Source: Discostella pseudostelligera (Eukaryota > Bacillariophyta > Thalassiosirophyceae > Thalassiosirales > Thalassiosiraceae). Taken from it: 20,469 nt of DNA. Positions 12,740 to 20,469 of this stretch are shown in pieces. Position 1 is the first letter of the stretch, and every line of letters begins with the position of its first letter. Made by a program: the position numbers and the translations under genes. The stretch spans positions 1-20,469 of the forward strand of contig JALLBK010000157.1 of assembly GCA_036940085.1 (NCBI GenBank), written 5' to 3'. Under the pieces are notes generated by a model. It made no database searches, had not been told where the DNA came from, and saw only the letters and a list, made by a program, of their open reading frames with translations.

Positions 12740-12750
12740 GTCAATAAGCA

Positions 12751-15700
12751 ATGTGGTCCAAATTTGCCCATCGACAGCCACCTCCTCCGCCGCCACCTCC
12801 GCCGTCGGCGGCAGATCAATTTGCAAATGAGGTCGCTAAGCCGTCGGCGCCACCGCCGCCACCAAAACCATCAATGCCCCTACAGAATGCAGAAGATGAT
12901 GTTGCTGATGATGGGGCATGGGGATGCGATGATGAATTCTTGGTCGAAGAAGAACAATTATTTGATGATGTGAATGTCGACGACGATGAAATGGACAACA
13001 ATACCAACATAGCGACGACTAAGTCTGATGATGCAGCTGCAGGGGAAATCAATGCCACCCCCGAAGTTGACAGTGAAGATGTGATGAATTATCAAGACAC
13101 TGCCAAAGTAGATCATGCCGCAGATGGATGGGGCATGGATGATGATATTCACTTTCTCAATGATTCAATGAATCATATGGAACTCAGTAAACCAGCGCCA
13201 AAGACTGAGCCGGATGTAGTAGTGGCAGAGAATGCTACCTCTTCACTTGGACGCGCTGCAGAAAATTTTGGTGCTGCTTTATTGGCATCCATCGATGATC
13301 AAGATGCTGGTAATGATGACAGACATGGTACTAGTGGGTTGGGTGGCTTTGGTGGTGGGTTTGTAATGAAGGGATTATCGCGCTTCCTTGAGGCGGCGAC
13401 AGCCCCTTCTCCTCGAAAAGAAGCGGAAGAGGGTCAACAATCGAATGATGTGGATGAGGATGTGATTAATGAGGATGGATGGGGCGATGTTGATGCACTT
13501 GACTTTAAGGAAGATTTGGGTGTGGATGAGCAGGCAACTACTACCGTAATGCAAGGGGAGGCTGTGCCAAATCTCGAGGCAGCTGAGCTTGTAGATGAGC
13601 CTCCAGTGCACACATTAGAGGATGGCTGGGGAGATGACGTTGACATATCCTTCAACTCGCCTCAACAGCCACAACCACAACCCCGTGATAACGAGGATGG
13701 TGCTGATTCTGGAACCGGCGAAATTTCAGACTCAATCAGAGACTTTGTCGCAATGACGGAAAAGAAGCTAGATTCAAAAATCACAAAAGGTATGTGGGAT
13801 ACACCACCCCGCAACGATTTGAGGTCGGGGGCTGGGGCGGTGTCGTCGTCGCTGGAGTCGTCAGATATCAAAACCACAATAGCCACACCAGGTGAAAACT
13901 CGGTTGCTGAAGAGGAGAAGGACGTGGCTCCCAAATCTCTCCTTGACTTTGTCGACAATCTTAACGCGGAATTGAATGAGTTCACTTCTGGCGATGCGAC
14001 TCCTGCTATTGATGCGACAGCGCCCATACAGACTAATAGTTCCGCCTACAGCTTTGACAACAGTAAAGACGATTCTCCTGAACCACTCTTACCGCGACAA
14101 GGTGCATCACTACCGCTTCCGCGCCAACAATCGTGGTATCTGAATGCCATGGAGGATGGGAAGGGAGGCGTGGTGTATGGCGAGGAGTCGGCAGAGCCTA
14201 CGCAGTCTCGGAATTTACACAATTTTGAAGGCCAAATCATACCTGATACTTCATCATCTGACTCAACCAGTATCCAGCGCCCCGCAGTTGGTATGCCACT
14301 AAGCGAACTGCCATCTTCGGCAAACTCGTTGCCAAGCTCGATGGCAGCATCAGAACATGGGGACAATAACAAACCACACGAACCTTTTAGAAAATCGGAA
14401 ATTTTATGCGATTGCTTGGAATTGATCATGCCACTTCCAAACGGCAATGAAAATGGAGCTTCAGAGGAGCCAGGTATTGGCAAGAAGACACTGCCCGATG
14501 GAACGGTGGTCCTTGTCAATTATGAAAAGCTGCTACAAAATGAGGCCACGAAGCGAATTCTACTTCAAAGATCAGTCGAGGCGTACGAACACACCATAGA
14601 AACACTTCAGAGTAGATATCAGGCATCGATGAAAACAGCGCAGGAGCAAGAGATCCAGCTATCGTCATCACAGATTGAGATTTCCCGGCTGAATGAATTG
14701 GTGTTGCGTCTACAAGACGAGAAAGAGAATATATTTAACGAAACTCAATTATTCGAGGCCGAGCTAGCAGCTGTTGCCAATGATAAAGAATATCTTCAAC
14801 AGGAAGTTGAAACCATCCACGAAGATTTGAAAGCTAAGGAGGAATTACATGCAAAGAATATCGAGCACCAAATGAATCTAGAGAAAAGTTTACAAGAGAA
14901 GGATGCTGAACGAGCAAGTTTACTTGAGCAGGTAGAGATGCTGCAGTCGAGTTTGTCGGAGGTGCAATCGGAGCGTGATCAGTTGGAAGAATCAATCAAA
15001 ACAGCCGCGAATCATGCTCACACAAAATCTGCTGTAGAAATAGAGTCTCTGGAACAAGAACTTCTTGCGCAAGGGTATGAAATCGAACGATTGAACGAAC
15101 AAATCAACTCGATGATGATGGATAAGAGTGACGGCACGGTGCTGCACGAGGAGCACAACAACCTTCGAGAGGAGTATGACCGATTGAAAAGTGACTTTTC
15201 GGCACTTCAACACGAAATGTCAGAAACCAAACCTAGATTGGCGCAGCTCCAAGATGAAAATGAATCCCTTCGCACTATGCAAAGGGAATACGACATTCAA
15301 CTATCCGAGCTACAAGAATCAGCGGAATTGATGGGCTACGATTCTGGTGAAGTCGATAAACTTGCAGCCGAAGTTGCGTCGTTGACTTATGAACTAGGCG
15401 TGAAATCATCGGAATGTGAAGAATCAGTTTCGGTGGTGCAGACTTTACAGACTAAGTTGGCCAATGCCGAGGCGCGTCTCGTAGAGTACGGAGAGAAGTG
15501 CAGTGTGTTAGAAGAAAAGATAAGGACAGAGAGCGAACTGCATTCGCTGCAGGTTGAAGACATAAAGGACGCTTGCTGTACTCTCGAGAGTCAAACCGCT
15601 GACCTGAAGATGAGTCTAGATGAAAGAGATAGCACCATCACTAGCCTCGAATCTCAAATCCAAAGTTTGAATGCCCAAGTGTCTGATTCGGCCTCCCTCC

Positions 15701-18324
15701 ACGAGGAACTTTCCTACTTGAGGAAATGTTTAGATGATAAGTCGGCAGAATACACTGAGTCAATGTCCGCACTGCAATTGTTACAGGCAAAATGTGATGA
15801 TGCGGAGGAACGTCTTGCCGCGTATACCAATGTTAGTCCTATCGAAGGTGATGAATCCAGTGAGTTGGAGCGATCCTTGAGAGCTGAGAATACCGTACTG
15901 TGCAAACAGATCGAAGATATGCGAGGCGCGTGTGGCGTACTGGAAGGTGAAAAGGCATGCCTCGAAATGACGTTGCGTGAAAAGTCTCATGCAATCCAAA
16001 GCCTGGAAGCAGAGCTGCAAAGCCTGAATGGCCACTTGACCTTGTCGAGGACGGAAAGCGAGCTGTATTCACGGCAGGTGGTAGACTTACAAGGCGCGTG
16101 CAGATCTCTGGAGAGTCAAACCACTGACCTGAAGATGAGTTTGGATGAAAGAGATAGCACCATCAATAGCCTCGAATCTCAAATCCAAAGTTTGAATGCA
16201 CAAGTGACTGATTCTGCCTCCCTCCACGAGGAACTTTCTTACCTAAGGAATTGTTTAGATGATAAGTCGGCAGAATACACTGAGTCAATGTCCGCACTGC
16301 AATTATTACAGACCAAATGTGATGATGCGGGGGTACGTGCAAGTGAGTTGGAGCAAACTTTGAGAGCGGAGAATACTACACTGCACGAACAGATCGAAGA
16401 TATGCGAGGCGCATGTGGTTTACTTGAAACGACGCTGCATGAAAAGCATAATGCCATCCAAGGCCTTGAAGCTCAGGTGCAAAGCCTGAATGCACAATTG
16501 ACAGCGTCATCAAAACTGCGTGTCGACCTATCTCGTATGAGCGAATCCCTAAATGAAAAGGTCCGTGAATGCGAAACCATGGCAACCTGTTATGAACAAC
16601 TGAAGTTGGAGCTACTATATACCCAAAGCGAGCGGGATGTCATTATTTCCAAGAGTGAAGAAAATGCTGATGATGCTCGAGAGCAAATCTCAAGGCTACA
16701 GTTACAGATTGCAGACCTACTGAAGGATCAGAACGCCACAATGATGAACGTAGACGAACAGCTTACCGTCTCACTTCAGCAAAACTCCAAGTTACAGGCT
16801 CAGTGCGAAGAATATAGGATTAAATTGGATGATGCCGAGAAAGCAATAATCCTGCATTCAGAACAGATGTCAAGGGTAGAGGAGGAATTATCGATTGCCT
16901 TGCAAAATGTACATACAGTGAAAGCACAGATATTGGCGGAGGAGACTTCGAAATCGGAGTTGCTGCAGAAGAGTATCGACATCACGAAGAAAGAAGAGCA
17001 ATCCATGGCCCGACGCTACCAAGAGCTATTCGACAAATATCAAAGTACGATGGACGAAAAGGCAGAGATAACCCAGTCATTGGAGTCCAGAGCCATCGAT
17101 GCGGAGCAGCAAGTCTGTCTCTTACAACAGGAATGCGCTCAGTTACGCACCAACCTTGATTGCTCCTTGAAATCAAGTGCGGACGCTGCTCAATCAATTT
17201 CGAATCTAAGCGAGCAGTTGCAATCTTTAAAAGAGAGCAATGCTGAATTGGAGGACAAACTATTCGATGCATCTTTTGAACCACCGGGATCAGACTTAGC
17301 CGAAGTGAATGCATCCCTTATGCAAGAAAGGGATCAATTGAAGGAAGAAACGATGGTGCGTACGGAGCGAATAAATGAACTCACCTCTCGAGTGTTTAGC
17401 ATCACCGCACAGAATGATAGCTACGCCGTTGAGAGGGAAGCTCTCCTTTCTCGAATACGAACGCTGGAGGATGAGATTAGGTCTGAGAATTTGGAAGAGC
17501 TACGCGACGAGCTAACTTCATTACACACCGAACGACAGCAGCTCGATTTGGATAATGAAGAGCTTTTGGTACAACTTGGACTGATGCAACAAGATAAGGC
17601 GAAAACTCAAGCCGGATGTGAGATTGAAATAGATCTTTTGCGTGATGAGGTGGCAGCATTGCAAGATCGATGTACTCGGCTTCAGAATGATCTTGATGAA
17701 TCAATGAGGAATTCGACGATGCTAAAGGACAAAACCCACAACGATGAAAGCGACTCGCTCCGCCAAACGATTTCCCAAACATCACGTGAGAATGAGTCTC
17801 TGAGAGATCGTATCAATGAACTCACCGACGAACTCTCTGGGAATAATGACAAAAAGAACCAGGAAATCAAGAAGTTACGTCAAGAGCTGGCCCTACAGAT
17901 GTTGAAACTCTCCGACAAGGAGGAGGAAGCTGAATCTGCGCAGAAGGCGATGAAATATGCAGTCGATAAGAGAGAATTGGAGATATTCAAACTCAACACG
18001 GAAAACAGATCGATAGAAAAAGAATTGATGGAAATGTCAAGCAAGTCAGGCCTCGACATTTCCCTCGGCGACATGACCCTCGAAGAAAAATTCGACGAAG
18101 CCGGCGATGACGAACTAAGCCTCCACAACTTACTTGCTGAATCATTTATTGACTCCGATGATTATATAAGGAGCCAAGTTGTTATCTTGGCCCAGGCATT
18201 GGAAAGATCCGAACTCCAGAGGGCAGACGCACTCGAGCGCATCTTTGCAGAAAGAAAATTACACGAGGACAGCTTACGGCAGCTTGGGGAGTCGGTGAAG
18301 CGATTTTATTCCACAGTGAAATGA
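12751..18324 (+). CDS. Large acidic coiled-coil protein, golgin- or tether-like, 1,857 aa
   Basis: A single-exon gene; the start ATG is preceded by an in-frame TAA at 12745-12747. Residues 10-18 are nine consecutive prolines and 34-40 a second proline tract. Residues 45-340 are acidic and low-complexity, with four related tryptophan motifs: DGAWGCDDEF (54-63), DGWGMDDDIHF (125-135), DGWGDVDALDF (242-252) and DGWGDDVDISF (291-301). A Gly-rich hydrophobic patch (about 197-218) lies among them. A short conserved-looking block, 'CDCLELIMPLP' then 'LPDGTVVLVNYEKLL' (about 553-596), leads into a coiled coil that runs from about 600 to 1,760 with heptads rich in Leu, Glu, Gln and Lys. An internal duplication lies at about 925-1260. 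The tail, from 'DELSLHNLLAESF' through 'YIRSQVVILAQALERSE' to 'GESVKRFYSTVK', is not heptad-like throughout and may be a separate domain. The architecture fits a Golgi or vesicle tether, but no GRIP or GRAB domain was recognised, so function is inferred. Confidence 0.93.
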   Translation: MWSKFAHRQPPPPPPPPPSAADQFANEVAKPSAPPPPPKPSMPLQNAEDDVADDGAWGCDDEFLVEEEQLFDDVNVDDDEMDNNTNIATTKSDDAAAGEINATPEVDSEDVMNYQDTAKVDHAADGWGMDDDIHFLNDSMNHMELSKPAPKTEPDVVVAENATSSLGRAAENFGAALLASIDDQDAGNDDRHGTSGLGGFGGGFVMKGLSRFLEAATAPSPRKEAEEGQQSNDVDEDVINEDGWGDVDALDFKEDLGVDEQATTTVMQGEAVPNLEAAELVDEPPVHTLEDGWGDDVDISFNSPQQPQPQPRDNEDGADSGTGEISDSIRDFVAMTEKKLDSKITKGMWDTPPRNDLRSGAGAVSSSLESSDIKTTIATPGENSVAEEEKDVAPKSLLDFVDNLNAELNEFTSGDATPAIDATAPIQTNSSAYSFDNSKDDSPEPLLPRQGASLPLPRQQSWYLNAMEDGKGGVVYGEESAEPTQSRNLHNFEGQIIPDTSSSDSTSIQRPAVGMPLSELPSSANSLPSSMAASEHGDNNKPHEPFRKSEILCDCLELIMPLPNGNENGASEEPGIGKKTLPDGTVVLVNYEKLLQNEATKRILLQRSVEAYEHTIETLQSRYQASMKTAQEQEIQLSSSQIEISRLNELVLRLQDEKENIFNETQLFEAELAAVANDKEYLQQEVETIHEDLKAKEELHAKNIEHQMNLEKSLQEKDAERASLLEQVEMLQSSLSEVQSERDQLEESIKTAANHAHTKSAVEIESLEQELLAQGYEIERLNEQINSMMMDKSDGTVLHEEHNNLREEYDRLKSDFSALQHEMSETKPRLAQLQDENESLRTMQREYDIQLSELQESAELMGYDSGEVDKLAAEVASLTYELGVKSSECEESVSVVQTLQTKLANAEARLVEYGEKCSVLEEKIRTESELHSLQVEDIKDACCTLESQTADLKMSLDERDSTITSLESQIQSLNAQVSDSASLHEELSYLRKCLDDKSAEYTESMSALQLLQAKCDDAEERLAAYTNVSPIEGDESSELERSLRAENTVLCKQIEDMRGACGVLEGEKACLEMTLREKSHAIQSLEAELQSLNGHLTLSRTESELYSRQVVDLQGACRSLESQTTDLKMSLDERDSTINSLESQIQSLNAQVTDSASLHEELSYLRNCLDDKSAEYTESMSALQLLQTKCDDAGVRASELEQTLRAENTTLHEQIEDMRGACGLLETTLHEKHNAIQGLEAQVQSLNAQLTASSKLRVDLSRMSESLNEKVRECETMATCYEQLKLELLYTQSERDVIISKSEENADDAREQISRLQLQIADLLKDQNATMMNVDEQLTVSLQQNSKLQAQCEEYRIKLDDAEKAIILHSEQMSRVEEELSIALQNVHTVKAQILAEETSKSELLQKSIDITKKEEQSMARRYQELFDKYQSTMDEKAEITQSLESRAIDAEQQVCLLQQECAQLRTNLDCSLKSSADAAQSISNLSEQLQSLKESNAELEDKLFDASFEPPGSDLAEVNASLMQERDQLKEETMVRTERINELTSRVFSITAQNDSYAVEREALLSRIRTLEDEIRSENLEELRDELTSLHTERQQLDLDNEELLVQLGLMQQDKAKTQAGCEIEIDLLRDEVAALQDRCTRLQNDLDESMRNSTMLKDKTHNDESDSLRQTISQTSRENESLRDRINELTDELSGNNDKKNQEIKKLRQELALQMLKLSDKEEEAESAQKAMKYAVDKRELEIFKLNTENRSIEKELMEMSSKSGLDISLGDMTLEEKFDEAGDDELSLHNLLAESFIDSDDYIRSQVVILAQALERSELQRADALERIFAERKLHEDSLRQLGESVKRFYSTVK
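15525..16520 (+). repeat. Internal tandem duplication within the coiled-coil CDS
   Basis: Copy A begins near 15525 and copy B near 16050. The best-matching blocks, 15586-15805 and 16111-16330, differ at 14 of 220 positions by eye (about 94% identity) at an offset of exactly 525 nt. Further on, 'SELE(R/Q)(S/T)LRAENT' repeats at an offset of 483 nt (15862 and 16345) and 'TL(R/H)EK' at 462 nt (15970 and 16432). These offsets are 175, 161 and 154 codons, i.e. 25, 23 and 22 heptads, so each gain or loss kept the coiled-coil register. The high identity points to a recent duplication or gene conversion. Confidence 0.92.
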
Positions 18325-18703
18325 GAGATCAACAGTAACATGATAACAAGTTCTATAATTCAAATCTTACGACCTCATAGTGAAATAAGTAAATCTGGGT
18401 AGAGTAATTGAGTGGTCCATTCATTGTGAAAGTCAACCACCCCCCTCGCTCGATGTAGGTTAATGGTACCACAAGGCCATCACCCGACCGACTCTACAGG
18501 GGTCTAATTATATTTGAGTGCGTATGCTAAATTGTCAGGCTACAATAATATAGTTAAGATCGCCTCCTCGGTTGGCAGAGTGCATGTCTTCCTAGCTAAA
18601 CCTTCACTCAATATTTTCCAGAGAACAACCCCGAATGTAAATAATACGTATATCATTCCATACGCACACAGGCACCCCTCCACACCGTACAAGTGCATCC
18701 ATT
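18325..18703. other. Convergent 3' intergenic region
   Basis: This 379-bp gap lies between the stop of the coiled-coil gene (TGA 18322-18324) and the stop of the SET gene on the other strand (TAA 18706-18704). It must contain both 3' UTRs and terminators. No AATAAA was seen. A UGUAAAUA element occurs on the plus strand at 18636-18643. No tRNA-like fold or coding potential was recognised. Confidence 0.6.
18636..18643 (+). promoter_or_regulatory. TGTAAATA element, Pumilio-like or poly(A)-related
   Basis: This octamer matches the Pumilio-family consensus UGUANAUA and contains UGUAA, a polyadenylation signal used in some green algae. It lies 312 bases past the coiled-coil stop. A single 8-mer match can arise by chance, so it is a candidate only. 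Confidence 0.25.
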
Positions 18704-19557
18704 TTACTCCTCACTAGACTTGTGTTCACTATCATCGGCATGTACGATCTCATTCAGTTCCTGGAAGCACGTGCGCCATTTCAAGGAAATATAAGTGTGC
18801 AAAAGCTCCTCGCCGGCTTCAATATCACGGGTGGCATAAATTTCGAATCGATCTTCATCGAAGAATCGTTCCATACGTGTGTTGGCAGTGCCTTCCTTGC
18901 AGGTGTTGTAAAAGGGAGCGCAGCCGCTTCCCATGCCCCATACCTATGAAGTATTTTGAATTGGATCGAGAAAAGAAGTCAGCAATGACAATGGCACCTG
19001 AATATTATTCGCAACCATCGACGAGATGACATGTAAAGACCACATGAAAAAGGTTCTCCGTTTGTATCTTTTGGTTTGATCCATATCCCCGATAACGAAA
19101 CNCATGTAAAGACCACATGAAAAAGGTTCTCCGTTTGTATCTTTTGGTTTGATCCATATCCCCGATAACGAAACATGTACCAAAAACCAATGACACCAAC
19201 AAACCACCATGCAACAACACCGTCATCACATGACACATGATGTGATACACCATATGTCACCCCCCTACACCATACTAAACCTTGCCATGTTAATATATCA
19301 ATCACCAGCACACGTCGTGCATTTCACTGGCTCACCTTATTCGGGCGTTCAGTACTCCAAGTAAAGATGTATGGGCACGTGTTACCATCAAATCCGTCAG
19401 GCAAACGACGCATCACACCCTTCTCAATAAGGTCCCCCTCCTTGAAGGCTACGGCGGCAAATGCACCGTCGAACATTCCAGTGGCTTCATTGGAGAATGT
19501 AGATTGCTTCACGTAGACTTTGGAGCAGTCAATCTTTGTTTCGGGGTGGGAGGCCAT
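18704..19557 (-). CDS. Small SET-domain protein (putative lysine methyltransferase), 153 aa, two exons
   Basis: Exon 1 is 19557-19336 (74 codons) and exon 2 is 18943-18704 (79 codons plus TAA). SET domains transfer a methyl group from S-adenosylmethionine to lysine. Visible elements in order: 'AFAAVAFKEGDLIEKG' (about 32-47), the N-terminal SET strand pair; 'YIFTW' (63-67); 'GSGCAPFYNTC' (79-89), in the place of the NHS motif; and 'YATRDIEAGEELLHTY' (110-125), the C-terminal SET motif with a likely catalytic Tyr125. The usual Asn-His-Ser is Asn87-Thr88-Cys89 here. There is no post-SET cysteine cluster or accessory domain, so this is a minimal SET protein and its substrate is unknown. The start at 19557 has a perfect ACCATGGCC context. 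A longer in-frame start at 19701 would add 48 low-complexity residues and is less likely. The gene is convergent with the coiled-coil gene. Confidence 0.83.
18944..19335 (-). other. Intron of the SET-domain gene (392 nt as assembled, GT-AG)
   Basis: The donor reads AATAAG|GTGAGC and the acceptor CTTCATAG|GTATGG. It is phase 0 and splicing gives 'TERPNK-VWGMGSGCAPFYN', consistent with SET-domain order. Its length includes a 72-bp duplication around one N (19030-19174); if that is an artefact the true intron is about 319 nt. No coding exon was seen inside. Confidence 0.8.
19030..19174. repeat. Perfect 72-bp direct duplication separated by a single N
   Basis: Bases 19030-19101 and 19103-19174 are identical over 72 positions, running from CATGTAAAGACCACATG to GATAACGAAAC, with the only ambiguous base of the window (19102) between them. 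This is the pattern left when two contigs ending in the same sequence are joined by a minimal gap without merging. A true tandem repeat is the alternative. Confidence 0.95.
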
Positions 19558-19876
19558 GGTTGCTATCGATATCGTGAGAAGAAGAAGATTATGTTTTGTG
19601 GTTGGGGTTGGACTGTGCTGGATTTTGGATGTGTGGTGTTGGTGTTGCCCGCCGATCTTTGGAAGAAAAAGCGAACTGGTTGCAGGTTGCATGCGCGACA
19701 AGAGCTAGCCGGGCGGAGAAGAGGTCCGTTTGTCACAGGGAACAATGACGGGGGCCACCTGTCGGGAGGAGGGAATTGAACTTCAAGTACAAGTGTAATT
19801 ATATGCACCTCTTCATTCAAATATCTTGAGAGTTTATTTATTTCAGAGAACCACAATCGTCATTTGGTAGACTCTA

Positions 19877-19911
19877 CCACGTGGCAAATCCAGCAAACGT
19901 GGAATACGTGG
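19877..19911. promoter_or_regulatory. Triple ACGTGG (G-box-like) cluster
   Basis: The palindrome CCACGTGG at 19877-19884 is followed by ACGTGG at 19897-19902 and 19906-19911. ACGT-core elements are bound by bZIP and bHLH factors in plants and algae. The spacing of 18 and 9 bases is compact. They lie about 320-355 bp upstream of the SET start codon. Confidence 0.4.
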
Positions 19912-19964
19912 AATGTTGTCGGGAGGTGGATGTGGTCGGTGGTCGGTCTGTCTTTGGTAGTCAC

Positions 19965-20058
19965 TTCCCGCCATTTCAAAAGGGCATGGAAGATTTAGCG
20001 GGAAGCGAGGATAGCGAAAGATTTTTATTTGGCGGGAAGAAGAAATATTTGGCGGGAA
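19965..20058. promoter_or_regulatory. Cluster of four E2F-like sites
   Basis: TTTGGCGGGAA occurs twice on the plus strand (20028-20038 and 20048-20058, 20 bp apart). TTTAGCGGGAA lies at 19994-20004, and the reverse-oriented AAATGGCGGGAA at 19976-19965. The word TTTGGCGGGAA matches the E2F/DP consensus found in replication-gene promoters of plants and animals. Four sites in 94 bp is far denser than expected by chance. They could drive the SET gene or a plus-strand gene starting to the right. Confidence 0.6.
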
Positions 20059-20469
20059 CTGGATGGCGCGCCGATCGATCCGGCATTATCATGAAGTGGA
20101 AGTAGTACTACTGCCGGCCGCCGCCTCAGTTCCGTCGCCCTTTCCATCAATACTCCTCTACCCTCAACCCACATGCCAGCAACATGAAAGGCATCAGTTC
20201 ATACGGGGAGCCCGCCGCCCGGATTTCAGGATTGGGCGATCATCAATGTCTACTTTCATGGATATGAGAATATTACTGTCGATACAGGATTTGGAGGTGA
20301 TGAAATCATTGCTTTCTCGCCTTCATTTTATTGTTTAAGACACGTGTGTCAGGTGGGGCTCATCAAATATGGAGACGATGTTAGTGTCTTCCTCTTGCTT
20401 CAATCAATGCCATACATGACAATGTAATGAAGTATCATTGAGGCACGTGCGGCAATCTCGGTATTGTTG

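Larger units (their letters stand above)
11480..12750. promoter_or_regulatory. Divergent intergenic region between ARM and coiled-coil genes
   Basis: This 1,271-bp gap separates two start codons facing away from each other, so it must carry both promoters and both 5' UTRs. It holds an A/T-rich direct repeat (12389-12479), CAC and CA simple sequence near 12560-12598, GGC/GGT-rich stretches near 12160-12185 and 12310-12385, and two upstream ORFs before the coiled-coil start. No clear TATA box was found. A minus-strand frame at 12274-11849 is open for 141 codons, but it starts in low-complexity GC-rich sequence and shows no domain, so it is not called as a gene. Confidence 0.6.
19558..20469. other. 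Upstream region of the SET gene with promoter-like elements
   Basis: These 912 bases lie upstream of the SET start and run to the window edge. They contain three ACGTGG elements (19877-19911), a cluster of four E2F-like sites (19965-20058) and CACGTG hexamers at 20341-20346 and 20444-20449. No complete gene is supported. A plus-strand frame open from 20188 to a TAA at 20425-20427 (79 codons, no early ATG) reads protein-like ('GFQDWAIINVYFHGYE') and could be an exon, but has no recognised homology. Confidence 0.5.

Noticed and set aside
12613..12750. Splicing of the GACCATGG uORF into the coiled-coil ORF as a first exon
   Set aside because: No GT-AG pair gives a joined frame; an in-frame TAA at 12745-12747 and phase mismatches block it.
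18325..18703. tRNA or small RNA gene in the convergent gap
   Set aside because: No T-loop GTTCRA motif or cloverleaf pairing was found.
19558..19701. In-frame N-terminal extension of the SET protein
   Set aside because: The downstream ATG at 19557 has a perfect Kozak context and sits just before the SET core; the extension is His/Thr/Pro low complexity and does not resemble a plastid presequence.
19504..19856. Open frames on both strands around the SET start
   Set aside because: Low-complexity Cys/Trp/Gly-rich or Pro/Phe-rich translations without domains; they lie over the SET 5' region.

Overview
The window looks like nuclear DNA of a eukaryote with small, intron-poor genes, most likely a unicellular alga or stramenopile (diatom-like). 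The evidence is short spliceosomal introns (51, 87 and 109 nt, plus one of about 0.3-0.4 kb), Kozak-like starts, no Shine-Dalgarno or operon layout, and very long eukaryote-type repeat and coiled-coil proteins. The lineage is an inference from style only; no diagnostic marker gene is present.

Layout: (1) 154-11479, minus strand: one giant four-exon gene for an armadillo-repeat protein of 3,692 residues. It appears as three separate reading frames, but the intron junctions join them in phase, including a GC-AG intron and a short terminal exon. (2) 11480-12750: a 1.27-kb head-to-head intergenic region serving this gene and the next, with an A/T-rich direct repeat and two upstream ORFs. (3) 12751-18324, plus strand: a single-exon gene for a 1,857-residue protein with an acidic N-terminus carrying four DGWG motifs, a long coiled-coil rod with a recent heptad-preserving duplication, and a distinct C-terminal tail. 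(4) 18325-18703: a 3'-to-3' intergenic region. (5) 18704-19557, minus strand: a small two-exon SET-domain gene whose intron contains a perfect 72-bp duplication around a single N, probably an assembly artefact. (6) 19558-20469: upstream DNA with three ACGTGG elements and a tight cluster of four E2F-like GCGGGAA sites, suggesting a cell-cycle-type promoter for the SET gene or for a plus-strand gene that continues past the window.

The ARM and coiled-coil genes are divergent neighbours and both encode very large scaffold-type proteins. A shared promoter region makes co-expression possible, but nothing in the sequence proves they work together. No tRNA, rRNA, CRISPR array or recognisable transposon was seen.
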